From assembly GCA_910585795.1 (NCBI GenBank), contig CAJUFV010000104.1:1-7626 (forward strand): 7,626 nucleotides of DNA. The letters are read 5' to 3'. The notes beneath the pieces were generated by a model. It was not told where the DNA came from. It was given only the letters and a program-made list of their open reading frames with translations, and ran no database searches. The DNA is from an uncultured Clostridia bacterium (GTDB lineage Bacteria > Bacillota > Clostridia > UBA1381). The translations under genes were made by a program, and so were the position numbers. Each line of letters begins with the position of its first letter. The first letter of the stretch is position 1. Positions 1 through 5,647 of the stretch are shown here, one piece after another.

Positions 1-2
1 AC

Positions 3-46
3 AAAAGACGCTATAACAATTTCTATTTGTTTTAAGCGTCTTTTTT
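3..46. terminator. Intrinsic terminator at left edge
   Basis: A 10-bp perfect inverted repeat (3-12 with 35-44) encloses a 22-nt loop in which 15-19 can also pair with 27-31. The right arm runs into six T on the plus strand, and the left arm starts with an A-rich run, so it could work in both directions. It probably ends a plus-strand gene lying left of the window, but that gene is not visible. Confidence 0.65.
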
Positions 47-61
47 AGGTGTTTTTGATAA

Positions 62-83
62 AAATAAACCCCAAATAAACCCC
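62..83. repeat. Two tandem copies of an 11-bp unit
   Basis: The unit AAATAAACCCC occurs twice in direct succession (62-72 and 73-83). It lies between the left-edge terminator and the tRNA-Thr terminator, about 80 bp beyond the 3' end of the tRNA. No coding sequence covers it convincingly. Its role is unknown; proximity to a tRNA 3' end makes an old integration end conceivable but unproven. Confidence 0.6.
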
Positions 84-120
84 AAAGTGATAAAATTAGA
101 GTGAAAATAAAGCGCAAACA

Positions 121-163
121 AAAACAAAAATACCGCCTAAACATAGTGTTTAAGCGGTTTTTT
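121..163 (-). terminator. Terminator of tRNA-Thr
   Basis: The segments 132-143 and 147-158 form a 12-bp stem with a 3-nt loop. The single non-Watson-Crick position is a G-U wobble in the minus-strand RNA. A T-rich run (complement of 121-131) follows on the minus strand. The hairpin begins about eight bases after the encoded CCA end of the tRNA, as expected for a tRNA transcription stop. Confidence 0.8.
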
Positions 164-165
164 GT

Positions 166-241
166 TGGAGCTGGTAATGGGACTTGAACCCGCGGCCTGC
201 TCATTACGAATGAGCTGCTCTACCAACTGAGCTATACCAGC
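166..241 (-). tRNA. tRNA-Thr (anticodon CGU)
   Basis: The minus strand folds into a full 76-nt cloverleaf. It has a 7-bp acceptor stem (GCTGGTA with TACCAGC), a D arm GCTC/GAGC with the loop AGTTGGTA, an anticodon stem GCTCA/TGAGC around the loop TTCGTAA, a 5-nt variable loop, a T loop TTCAAGT, and an encoded CCA end. The anticodon CGU reads the Thr codon ACG. The G1-C72 and C2-G71 pairs and G35-U36 agree with known Thr identity elements. The T stem GCGGG/CCCAT contains a C50-A64 mismatch beside a G49-U65 wobble, which is slightly unusual. The gene lies 21 nt downstream of the yqeY terminator. I see no strong promoter of its own, so read-through from rpsU-yqeY is possible. Confidence 0.96.
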
Positions 242-262
242 AAAATATTGATTTTGAAATAT

Positions 263-288
263 AAGAGAGAGCCTTTTTGCTCTCTCTT
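263..288 (-). terminator. Terminator after yqeY
   Basis: A perfect 10-bp stem (263-272 with 279-288, AAGAGAGAGC and its complement) closes a 6-nt loop eight bases past the yqeY stop codon. On the minus strand the following tract is only moderately T-rich, so termination may be partial and allow read-through into the tRNA gene. Confidence 0.7.
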
Positions 289-296
289 TTATTTAC

Positions 297-740
297 TTAA
301 TTAAACAGGCTTTTAGCAACCGCGCTTACAGCCTTTCCGTCTGCTCTGCCTTTGACTTTTGGCATAACAGCTTCCATGACCTTTCCCATGTCTTTCATGG
401 ATGTTGCTCCAACTGCCTTGACAGCTTCTTCAACTATAGGCCTTAAATCTTCCTCGCTAAGCTGCTCCGGAAGATATTCCATCAAAACTTCCATTTCTTG
501 TTTTAACTGAGAGATTAAATCTTCTCTGCCACTCTTTTCATATTCCGGAAGGGAGTCCTTACGTTGTTTTAATTGCTTTGCAATTAATTCTAAAATATCC
601 TCATCCTCAAGAGTTACTTTTTTATCCTTTTCAACCTGTAAAACGGCTGTTCGTATCAGCTGTACAGTGTTTTTACGGATAACATCTTTGTTTTTCATTG
701 ACGACTTTAAATCTTCAGCTAATTTTTCCTTTAAAGACAT
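297..740 (-). CDS. yqeY: YqeY/GatB-tail domain protein
   Basis: A 147-aa soluble protein of the YqeY family, close to the usual length of about 150 aa. The N-terminal helical part opens MSLKEKLAEDLKSSMKNKD, followed by the family block at residues 57-94 (QLKQRKDSLPEYEKSG then EMEVLMEYLPEQLSEEDL). The C-terminal part (115-146, MGKVMEAVMPKVKGRADGK) resembles the tail domain of GatB, a subunit of the tRNA-dependent amidotransferase. The family's exact role is not established; a link to tRNA is suggested only by the shared domain. The start at 740 is preferred over the ATG at 749, because AAGGAG (750-755) lies 9 nt from the former but touches the latter. It follows rpsU by 32 bp, a pairing conserved in Firmicutes, and ends at a hairpin terminator. 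Confidence 0.92.
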   Translation of the reverse strand: MSLKEKLAEDLKSSMKNKDVIRKNTVQLIRTAVLQVEKDKKVTLEDEDILELIAKQLKQRKDSLPEYEKSGREDLISQLKQEMEVLMEYLPEQLSEEDLRPIVEEAVKAVGATSMKDMGKVMEAVMPKVKGRADGKAVSAVAKSLFN

Positions 741-749
741 CAACGTCAT

Positions 750-755
750 CTCCTT
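750..755 (-). promoter_or_regulatory. Ribosome binding site deciding the yqeY start
   Basis: AAGGAG on the minus strand sits 9 nt before the ATG at 740 and directly abuts the in-frame ATG at 749. Only the former spacing allows normal initiation, so the protein is called at 147 rather than 150 residues. Confidence 0.7.
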
Positions 756-772
756 ACCTGCTGTTTTAGCAA

Positions 773-946
773 TTAGAACTTTCTCTTTCTTGCTGCTTCA
801 GACTTTTTTTTGCGTTTAACGCTTGGCTTTTCGTAATGTTCACGCTTTCTGATTTCAGACATGACACCCGACTTAGCGCATTGACGTTTAAATCTGCGAA
901 GTGCACTATCTAATGATTCATTATCTTTTACTCTTACTTCAGACAT
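773..946 (-). CDS. rpsU: Small ribosomal subunit protein bS21
   Basis: A 57-aa, very basic protein that matches bS21 over its whole length: MSEVRVKDNESLDSALRRFK at the start, then a Lys/Arg-rich tail ending KKKSEAARKRKF. bS21 is a late-assembling protein of the 30S subunit near the platform and the anti-Shine-Dalgarno region, and it supports mRNA binding at initiation. The start at 946 is chosen because GGAGG (955-959) lies 8 nt upstream and translation from there gives the family N-terminus; a longer in-frame ATG at 973 would add nine unrelated residues and include the ribosome binding site. It is the first gene of the rpsU-yqeY unit and has a consensus promoter about 85 nt upstream. A complementary pair in the leader (966-971 and 987-992) could shape translation. 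Confidence 0.97.
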   Translation of the reverse strand: MSEVRVKDNESLDSALRRFKRQCAKSGVMSEIRKREHYEKPSVKRKKKSEAARKRKF

Positions 947-1031
947 GTTGTTTCCCTCCCTCCGGCAAGTCAATTCTAAAAAAACGGACTTGATGGACTT
1001 AGCTGCACAAATTCTTTATGCAACAATATCT

Positions 1032-1061
1032 ATTATACCTTATTTTACATAGATATGTCAA
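1032..1061 (-). promoter_or_regulatory. Sigma-A promoter of rpsU-yqeY
   Basis: On the minus strand a perfect -35 TTGACA (1056-1061) and a perfect -10 TATAAT (1032-1037) are separated by 18 nt. The predicted transcript starts near 1025 and leaves a leader of roughly 80 nt before rpsU. A second TTGACA (1069-1074) is too far from any -10 to count. Confidence 0.85.
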
Positions 1062-1245
1062 GATATTTTGTCAATTTTTATTAAAGTTTATTAAAATTGC
1101 CTGTACACTGTTTATACTATTTTGTTACGCGGGAATATATTTTTAAAATATCAAAAAAACCCACATTCAGGATACTGACAAATTCTTGCAAGAACAGTTG
1201 AATCAACTAATTGCTTCTTTATTATCTGAATATTTTTTGTAAATA

Positions 1246-2271
1246 TTAGCTTTCAAAGCCGTTTGGATGTGTAGACTGCCATCTCCAGCTGTCCTCGCAC
1301 ATCTCATCAATGCCGCGTGTTGCTTCCCAGCCGAGTTCGGCTTTTGCTTTTGCGGGGTCAGCATAGCATTCCGCAATATCCCCCGGACGTCTGGGGTCAA
1401 TCTGATAAGGCAGTTCTTTTCCGCAAGCCTTTGAGAATGCCTTTACAATGTCAAGAACACTATAACCGTTGCCAGTGCCGAGATTATAAATATGAACGCC
1501 TTCTTTGTCTGAGCAATTTTCAATAGCTTTTACATGACCGACTGCAAGGTCAACGACATGTATATAGTCGCGTACTCCCGTACCGTCAGGCGTTGGATAG
1601 TCATTACCGAATACATGCACTTTTTCAAGCTTGCCGACAGCAACCTGTGCAACATATGGAAGAAGATTATTAGGTATACCCTTCGGGTCTTCACCCATAA
1701 TACCGCTTTTATGAGCGCCGATAGGATTGAAATAACGGAGAAGCGTTACCGATAGCTTCGGATTGGCTTTTTGAGCGTCTGTCATAATACGCTCAATAAA
1801 AAGCTTGGTTGTGCCGTATGGGTTTGTAGTAAGAATTTTATCGCCTTTATTATCATTTTCTATAATAGGAACTCTTTCGGGGTCGCCGTAAACCGTGGCT
1901 GATGATGAGAATACGATATTATTACAGCCGTATTTTTCCATAGCCTGCATAAGATGAAGCGTTCCCGTTATGTTATTATCGTAATATGTCAGAGGTATTT
2001 TTGTTGATTCTCCGACTGCTTTGAGGCCGGCGAAGTGTATGACTGCGTCAATTTTATTTTCAGCAAATACTTTTTCCGTCGATTCATAGTCGAGAAGGTC
2101 AGCTTTATAGAAAGGAAAATCTTTTCCCGTAAGTTCTTTTACAGCGTCAAGACATTTTTCGCTTGCGTTATAAAGATTATCAAGAACAACAATGTCGTGA
2201 CCGGCGTTGAGCAGTTCAACGCATGTGTGACTGCCGATATAGCCGGCTCCGCCTGTTACTAATATTTTCAT
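1246..2271 (-). CDS. galE: UDP-glucose 4-epimerase
   Basis: A 341-aa cytoplasmic enzyme of the extended short-chain dehydrogenase family. It interconverts UDP-glucose and UDP-galactose with bound NAD, linking galactose use (Leloir pathway) to cell-surface sugar supply. Seen in the sequence: the NAD-binding GGAGYIG at residues 7-13, Asp31 expected to contact adenosine ribose, FSSSATVYGD at 121-130 with catalytic Ser124, and the YxxxK pair Tyr152/Lys156 (PYGTTK). The sugar-nucleotide block RYFNPIGAH lies at 179-187. The length matches the usual 330-340 aa. AGGAGG (2281-2286) lies 9 nt before the ATG. The gene stands alone, with no galK or galT beside it, so a role in making UDP-galactose for surface polymers is as likely as galactose breakdown. 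No strong terminator is visible after it. Confidence 0.97.
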   Translation of the reverse strand: MKILVTGGAGYIGSHTCVELLNAGHDIVVLDNLYNASEKCLDAVKELTGKDFPFYKADLLDYESTEKVFAENKIDAVIHFAGLKAVGESTKIPLTYYDNNITGTLHLMQAMEKYGCNNIVFSSSATVYGDPERVPIIENDNKGDKILTTNPYGTTKLFIERIMTDAQKANPKLSVTLLRYFNPIGAHKSGIMGEDPKGIPNNLLPYVAQVAVGKLEKVHVFGNDYPTPDGTGVRDYIHVVDLAVGHVKAIENCSDKEGVHIYNLGTGNGYSVLDIVKAFSKACGKELPYQIDPRRPGDIAECYADPAKAKAELGWEATRGIDEMCEDSWRWQSTHPNGFES

Positions 2272-2303
2272 ATAGAATTCCTCCTAGATTTATTATTGTA
2301 TAT

Positions 2304-2332
2304 ATTATATAACAATAAATTCCTTTTTTCAA
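2304..2332 (-). promoter_or_regulatory. Sigma-A promoter of galE
   Basis: The minus strand carries -35 TTGAAA (2327-2332), a 17-nt spacer and a perfect -10 TATAAT (2304-2309). The predicted start near 2298 gives a short leader of about 27 nt that holds the AGGAGG site. It diverges from the pan promoter, the two -35 boxes being about 45 bp apart. Confidence 0.82.
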
Positions 2333-2376
2333 TAGTTAAAGAAAAAGTCTTGCCCTATATTTTTTACGCGGCGGTA

Positions 2377-2405
2377 TTGAAATAAAACGGCTTTTGTGCT
2401 ACAAT
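2377..2405 (+). promoter_or_regulatory. Extended -10 promoter of the pan operon
   Basis: The plus strand carries -35 TTGAAA (2377-2382), a 17-nt spacer and -10 TACAAT (2400-2405), with the extended -10 dinucleotide TG at 2397-2398. The predicted start is near 2412. No better promoter was seen between it and panB, so it implies a leader of about 283 nt. Confidence 0.75.
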
Positions 2406-2473
2406 AAATATGAAGGGCAGTATTTCTATGAAAACTACACCTGACTATTTGATATTTGTATAACAGCAGCGCG

Positions 2474-2499
2474 CATATTGGTTTGACAATATGTTTTTT
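2474..2499 (+). terminator. Possible attenuator hairpin in the pan leader
   Basis: A perfect 7-bp stem (2474-2480 with 2487-2493) with a 6-nt loop is followed at once by six T. The stem has only two G-C pairs, so it would be a weak terminator. Its place about 75 nt after the predicted start and far before panB fits transcription attenuation, but chance is not excluded. Confidence 0.3.
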
Positions 2500-2675
2500 G
2501 AGTACGCTGTGTCAGGCAGGTTTTGATACTGATTTATTTGTTCTTAATTTTTGGATATGTCTTTAATTTTATCGGATAAGTAAATATAAATTGTGTGCAG
2601 TGTATTTTATATATGATTTACTGCGCGGCAGCGCGTATTGTCAGATGATTTTATTTGTTATGTAAAATTTTCGTG

Positions 2676-2681
2676 AAAGGA
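2676..2681 (+). promoter_or_regulatory. Distant ribosome binding site of panB
   Basis: AAAGGA lies 13 nt before the panB ATG, longer than the 5-9 nt seen at the other genes here. No alternative in-frame start exists upstream because a TGA occurs 21 nt before the ATG. An A/T-only inverted repeat (2648-2653 with 2663-2668) lies just ahead of it. Translation of panB may therefore be weak or structure-dependent. Confidence 0.5.
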
Positions 2682-2694
2682 CAGATTATTAGAT

Positions 2695-3531
2695 ATGAAA
2701 ATAACAACGTCAGTATTTAAACAGAAAAAGCTGAGCGGAGAAAAAATAACAATGCTTACGGCTTATGATTATTCAACGGCAAAGCTGGAGGATGAAGCCG
2801 GAGTGGACTCAATTCTTGTCGGGGATTCTCTTGGAATGGTTATGCTGGGATATGAAAATACTCTTTCTGTTACAATGGAAGATATGCTTCACCATGCAAG
2901 AGCGGTTTCGCGCGGCGCGGAAAATGCGATGATTGTGGTTGATATGCCGTTTATGTCGTATCAGACGTCTGTATATGACGCGGTGGTAAACGCAGGACGG
3001 CTTGTTAAAGAGGGAAATGCTGACGCAGTTAAGCTGGAGGGCGGCGTGAAATTTACTGAGCATATAAGGGCGATTGTTGACGCGTCAATACCTGTTATGG
3101 GTCATATTGGAATGACTCCGCAGTCGGTGAATGCCTTTGGCGGTTTTAAGGTTCAGGGTAAATCAATTGAGGACGCTAAATGTGTTATTGCTGACGCGAA
3201 AGCAGTTGAAAAGGCAGGAGCGTTCGCTCTTGTTATGGAATGTGTTCCGGCAGAGCTGGCAGACTATATTACAGATATTTTGGACATTCCGGTTATAGGT
3301 ATAGGCGCGGGGAACGGCTGTGACGGTCAGGTATTGGTATATCAGGATATGCTTGGCGTGTATTCGGATTTTACTCCGAAATTTGTCAAGAGATTTGGTG
3401 ATATTGGCGGAGAAATGAAAAATTGCTTTGCGAAATACTGTAAGGAAGTAAGGTCGGGAGCTTTTCCAGCGAAAGAACATACCTTTAAGATAGATTCGGA
3501 AACAATGAAGGCTGTGACGGAGGAATATTAA
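2695..3531 (+). CDS. panB: Ketopantoate hydroxymethyltransferase
   Basis: A 278-aa cytoplasmic enzyme that transfers a hydroxymethyl group from 5,10-methylene-tetrahydrofolate to 2-ketoisovalerate, giving ketopantoate, the first committed step of vitamin B5 synthesis. The family fold is a TIM-like barrel needing Mg2+. Visible landmarks: LTAYDYSTAK near 21-30, LVGDSLGMV at 41-49 with metal ligand Asp44, VVDMPF with Asp83, KLEGG with Glu115, GHIGMTPQ at 136-143, MECVPAEL with the catalytic Glu182, and GIGAG at 202-206. The length matches PanB (about 265-280 aa). It is first in panB-panC-panD; its TAA directly abuts the panC ATG, implying coupled translation. The substrate 2-ketoisovalerate is shared with valine and leucine synthesis. 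Its ribosome binding site is unusually distant. Confidence 0.98.
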   Translation: MKITTSVFKQKKLSGEKITMLTAYDYSTAKLEDEAGVDSILVGDSLGMVMLGYENTLSVTMEDMLHHARAVSRGAENAMIVVDMPFMSYQTSVYDAVVNAGRLVKEGNADAVKLEGGVKFTEHIRAIVDASIPVMGHIGMTPQSVNAFGGFKVQGKSIEDAKCVIADAKAVEKAGAFALVMECVPAELADYITDILDIPVIGIGAGNGCDGQVLVYQDMLGVYSDFTPKFVKRFGDIGGEMKNCFAKYCKEVRSGAFPAKEHTFKIDSETMKAVTEEY

Positions 3532-4371
3532 ATGCGGATTATAAAGAAAATAGATGAACTGAGAATGATAATAAAGGACTGGAAAAGAAACGGATATACT
3601 GTAGGTCTTGTTCCCACAATGGGTTATCTTCATGAGGGGCATAAGAGTCTTATTGAGCGCGCTGTAAAGGAAAATGACAGAGTTGTTGTAAGTGATTTTG
3701 TAAATCCGACGCAGTTTGCGCCTAATGAGGATTTTGAAAGCTATCCCCGTGATATTAACGCGGACGCGGCGCTGTGTGAAAGCGCTGGCGCGAGTCTTGT
3801 TTTTAATCCTGACGCGGATGAAATGTATGACTCGGCTCTTACGTTTGTTGATATGAATAAAATTACTAAGGTCTTGTGCGGAAAAACACGTCCTATACAT
3901 TTTTCCGGTGTATGTACAGTTGTTAGCAAGCTGTTTAATATAGTGACTCCGGACAGAGCGTATTTTGGCCAGAAGGACGCGCAGCAGCTATGTGTTATAA
4001 AAAAGATGGTAAAAGACCTGAATTTTGATATAGAAATTGTCGGCTGTCCAATAATACGGGAAAGTGACGGGCTGGCAAAAAGCAGCCGTAATACTTATCT
4101 TAATCCGCAGGAGCGGCAGGCGGCGCTGTGTCTGTCACGTTCTCTGGAAATAGGAAAAAAAATAATTACATCCGGTGAAAGAAATGTAAAGACCGTTACT
4201 GATGCGATTAGAGCAGAAATAGACAGGGAACCTCTTGCTGAAATAGACTATATTGAAATGGTTGACTGGAATACTCTGGAACCTATTGAGGCTGTCCGCA
4301 AACCGATTTTGTGCGCTATGGCAGTTTATATAGGAAAGACTCGTCTTATAGATAATTTTATTATGGAGTGA
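3532..4371 (+). CDS. panC: Pantothenate synthetase
   Basis: A 279-aa enzyme that joins pantoate and beta-alanine using ATP, through a pantoyl-adenylate intermediate, to make pantothenate. It belongs to the nucleotidyltransferase superfamily of class I aminoacyl-tRNA synthetases. The sequence shows LVPTMGYLHEGH at 26-37 with the HxGH nucleotide site (His34, His37), FVNPTQF at 56-62, HFSGVCTVV near 123-131, YFGQKDAQQ at 144-152, and RESDGLAKSSRN at 176-187, where KSSRN corresponds to the KMSKS loop. Length is normal for PanC. The start abuts the panB stop, with GGAGG (3519-3523) lying 8 nt upstream inside panB. Its beta-alanine substrate is supplied by the next gene, panD, ten bases downstream. 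Confidence 0.98.
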   Translation: MRIIKKIDELRMIIKDWKRNGYTVGLVPTMGYLHEGHKSLIERAVKENDRVVVSDFVNPTQFAPNEDFESYPRDINADAALCESAGASLVFNPDADEMYDSALTFVDMNKITKVLCGKTRPIHFSGVCTVVSKLFNIVTPDRAYFGQKDAQQLCVIKKMVKDLNFDIEIVGCPIIRESDGLAKSSRNTYLNPQERQAALCLSRSLEIGKKIITSGERNVKTVTDAIRAEIDREPLAEIDYIEMVDWNTLEPIEAVRKPILCAMAVYIGKTRLIDNFIME

Positions 4372-4381
4372 GGAAACTGTT

Positions 4382-4771
4382 ATGGAAATTACAATGCTGA
4401 AGGGGAAAATTCATCGTGCTGAAGTCACACAGGCGGAGCTTGATTATGTTGGAAGCATAACTGTTGACAGCGTTCTTTTAAAAGCGGCAGGAATACTGGA
4501 ATATGAAAAGGTACAGGTAGTTGATATAAATAATGGCGAGCGTTTTGAAACCTATACAATTGCGGGAGAGGAAAATTCAGGTGTAATATGCCTTAACGGC
4601 GCTGCTGCCAGATGCGTGCAAAAGGGCGACAAGGTTATAATTATGGCGTATTGCTCCCTCACGCCTGAAGAGGCGGCGGCGCATAATCCGATGGTGGTGT
4701 TTGTGGACGCGGAGAATAAAATAAGTGAAACAGCTCGCTATGAAAAGCATGGTGAAATAAAAAAATGCTGA
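4382..4771 (+). CDS. panD: Aspartate 1-decarboxylase (pyruvoyl type)
   Basis: A 129-aa proenzyme that forms beta-alanine from L-aspartate for PanC. Members of this family cut themselves between Gly24 and Ser25, turning Ser25 into the pyruvoyl cofactor; the sequence has exactly YVGSITVD with Gly24-Ser25. Other family residues are in place: MLKGKIHRAEVT at 5-16, Arg54 and Tyr58 (ERFETY), and the LNGAAAR block at 71-77 around the active site. The mature enzyme is usually a tetramer. Length is typical (about 127 aa). AGGA (4371-4374) overlaps the panC stop codon and lies 7 nt before the ATG, so it is translated from the same message as panB and panC. No clear terminator follows; a short bulged hairpin near 4786-4807 lacks a T run. 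Confidence 0.98.
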   Translation: MEITMLKGKIHRAEVTQAELDYVGSITVDSVLLKAAGILEYEKVQVVDINNGERFETYTIAGEENSGVICLNGAAARCVQKGDKVIIMAYCSLTPEEAAAHNPMVVFVDAENKISETARYEKHGEIKKC

Positions 4772-4812
4772 GAAACAAGCGCCGGTGAATATGAAAAATA
4801 TTGCCAAAAACC

Positions 4813-4841
4813 TTGAAAAAATATAGAGAATATGATATGAT
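4813..4841 (+). promoter_or_regulatory. Sigma-A promoter of yebC
   Basis: The -35 TTGAAA (4813-4818) and -10 TATGAT (4836-4841) are separated by 17 nt. The predicted start near 4848 gives a leader of about 32 nt that contains AAGGAG (4866-4871). It makes yebC a transcription unit separate from, though possibly also fed by, the pan operon. Confidence 0.72.
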
Positions 4842-4879
4842 AAAATTAGTTATGAACAAATTTAAAAGGAGTTTTAATT

Positions 4880-5611
4880 ATGTCAGGACATTCAAAATGG
4901 AGTACAATTAAGCGTAAAAAAGGCGCGAATGACGCTCAGAGAGCAAAAATATTTACAAAGATTGCCCGTGAAATAATTGTTGCGGTTAAGGCCGGAGGCC
5001 CTGACCCTGATAATAATTCGAGCCTTAAGGACGCTATAGCAAAGGCGCGTTCAAACAATATGCCGAATGATAATATAAACAGAACAATTAAGAAGGCGGC
5101 CGGTGATACGGATAGTGACAATTATGAAAGTATCACATATGAGGGCTATGGTCCGGCGGGCGTCGCTGTAATTGTGAATACGCTTACAGATAACAGAAAC
5201 AGAACCGCTGCTGATGTGCGTCATGCGTTTGATAAGAATGGCGGAAATATGGGACAGACCGGATGTGTAAGCTTTATGTTTGACAGAAAGGGAATAATTG
5301 TTATTGAAAATGACGGTCTGGATGAGGATGAGATTACTATGGACGCGCTTGAAGCAGGCGCGGACGATCTTGAAATTGATGAGGAAGCAGTCGAAATTAC
5401 GACAGAGCCGGATAATATGGGGCAGGTTCGTGATGTGCTTTCTGAAAAATATACAATATCCTCGGCTGAGGTGAGCATGGTGCCTCAGACTATGACTCAG
5501 CTTACGGAGGACGGACAAATTACAGCGATGACAAAGCTGCTTGACATGCTTGAGGATAATGATGATGTGCAGGATGTATATCACAACTGGGATATGCCTG
5601 ATGAGGATTAA
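4880..5611 (+). CDS. yebC: YebC/PmpR/TACO1 family protein
   Basis: A 243-aa protein matching the YebC family from end to end: MSGHSKWSTIKRKKGANDAQ at the start, KIAREI at 27-32, YEGYGPAGVA at 87-96, TDNRNRT at 103-109, NMGQTGCVSFMF at 123-134, and an acidic C-terminus with VYHNWDMPDED. Members were long annotated as DNA-binding transcription regulators. Related proteins (mitochondrial TACO1 and bacterial homologues) are now linked to translation, helping ribosomes through difficult peptide stretches such as prolines. The sequence alone does not decide between these roles. Length is typical (about 240 aa). AAGGAG lies 8 nt before the ATG. No ruvC follows, unlike in many proteobacteria; instead a small membrane protein gene starts 36 bp later and is probably co-transcribed. 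Confidence 0.95.
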   Translation: MSGHSKWSTIKRKKGANDAQRAKIFTKIAREIIVAVKAGGPDPDNNSSLKDAIAKARSNNMPNDNINRTIKKAAGDTDSDNYESITYEGYGPAGVAVIVNTLTDNRNRTAADVRHAFDKNGGNMGQTGCVSFMFDRKGIIVIENDGLDEDEITMDALEAGADDLEIDEEAVEITTEPDNMGQVRDVLSEKYTISSAEVSMVPQTMTQLTEDGQITAMTKLLDMLEDNDDVQDVYHNWDMPDED

Positions 5612-5647
5612 AGCTGATTTTATACACATAAGACAGCAGAGGTTATT

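Larger units (their letters stand above)
2412..2694 (+). promoter_or_regulatory. Long panB leader, candidate regulatory RNA
   Basis: The stretch between the predicted transcript start and panB holds no convincing gene. Complementary segments are visible. AGT-(A)-TTTC (2419-2426) pairs with GAAAACT (2430-2436), leaving one bulged A. CCTGAC (2440-2445) pairs with GTCAGG (2511-2516). GCAGCG (2466-2471) pairs with CGCTGT (2505-2510). CATATTG (2474-2480) pairs with CAATATG (2487-2493), followed by six T. GCAGT (2597-2601) pairs with ACTGC (2620-2624). An imperfect block GCAGCGCG..TATTG occurs at 2466-2480 and 2628-2640. Known background: a 'pan' RNA motif of hairpins with bulged A residues, often in tandem, has been described upstream of pantothenate operons in Firmicutes. 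Whether this leader belongs to that class is inference; I did not recognise its full consensus here. Confidence 0.45.

Noticed and set aside
1183..1208. Palindromes TTCTTGCAAGAA (1183-1194) and AGTTGA-A-TCAACT (1196-1208) after galE, considered as a galE terminator or an operator.
   Set aside because: Neither is followed closely by a T run on the minus strand. The seven T (complement of 1153-1159) come about 24 bases later after only a 4-bp stem. An operator role has no supporting promoter nearby.
1155..1260. Minus-strand frame overlapping the galE 3' end and ending in ICQYPECGFF, considered as a remnant gene.
   Set aside because: It has no start codon or ribosome binding site of its own, overlaps galE in another frame, and I recognise no family.
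2483..2511. TTGACA at 2483-2488 considered as the -35 of a closer panB promoter.
   Set aside because: No -10-like hexamer lies 16-18 nt downstream, and the bases are explained by the hairpin 2474-2493. The extended -10 promoter at 2377-2405 is far better.
3163..3900. 245-aa open frame on the minus strand opposite panB and panC.
   Set aside because: It is antisense to two intact, clearly recognised enzymes. Its composition (rich in Arg, Ile, Tyr, His, Ser) is that of a shadow frame, and it has no family motif.
5051..5629. 192-aa open frame on the minus strand opposite yebC.
   Set aside because: It is the antisense shadow of a full-length conserved yebC, with no ribosome binding site or recognisable domain.
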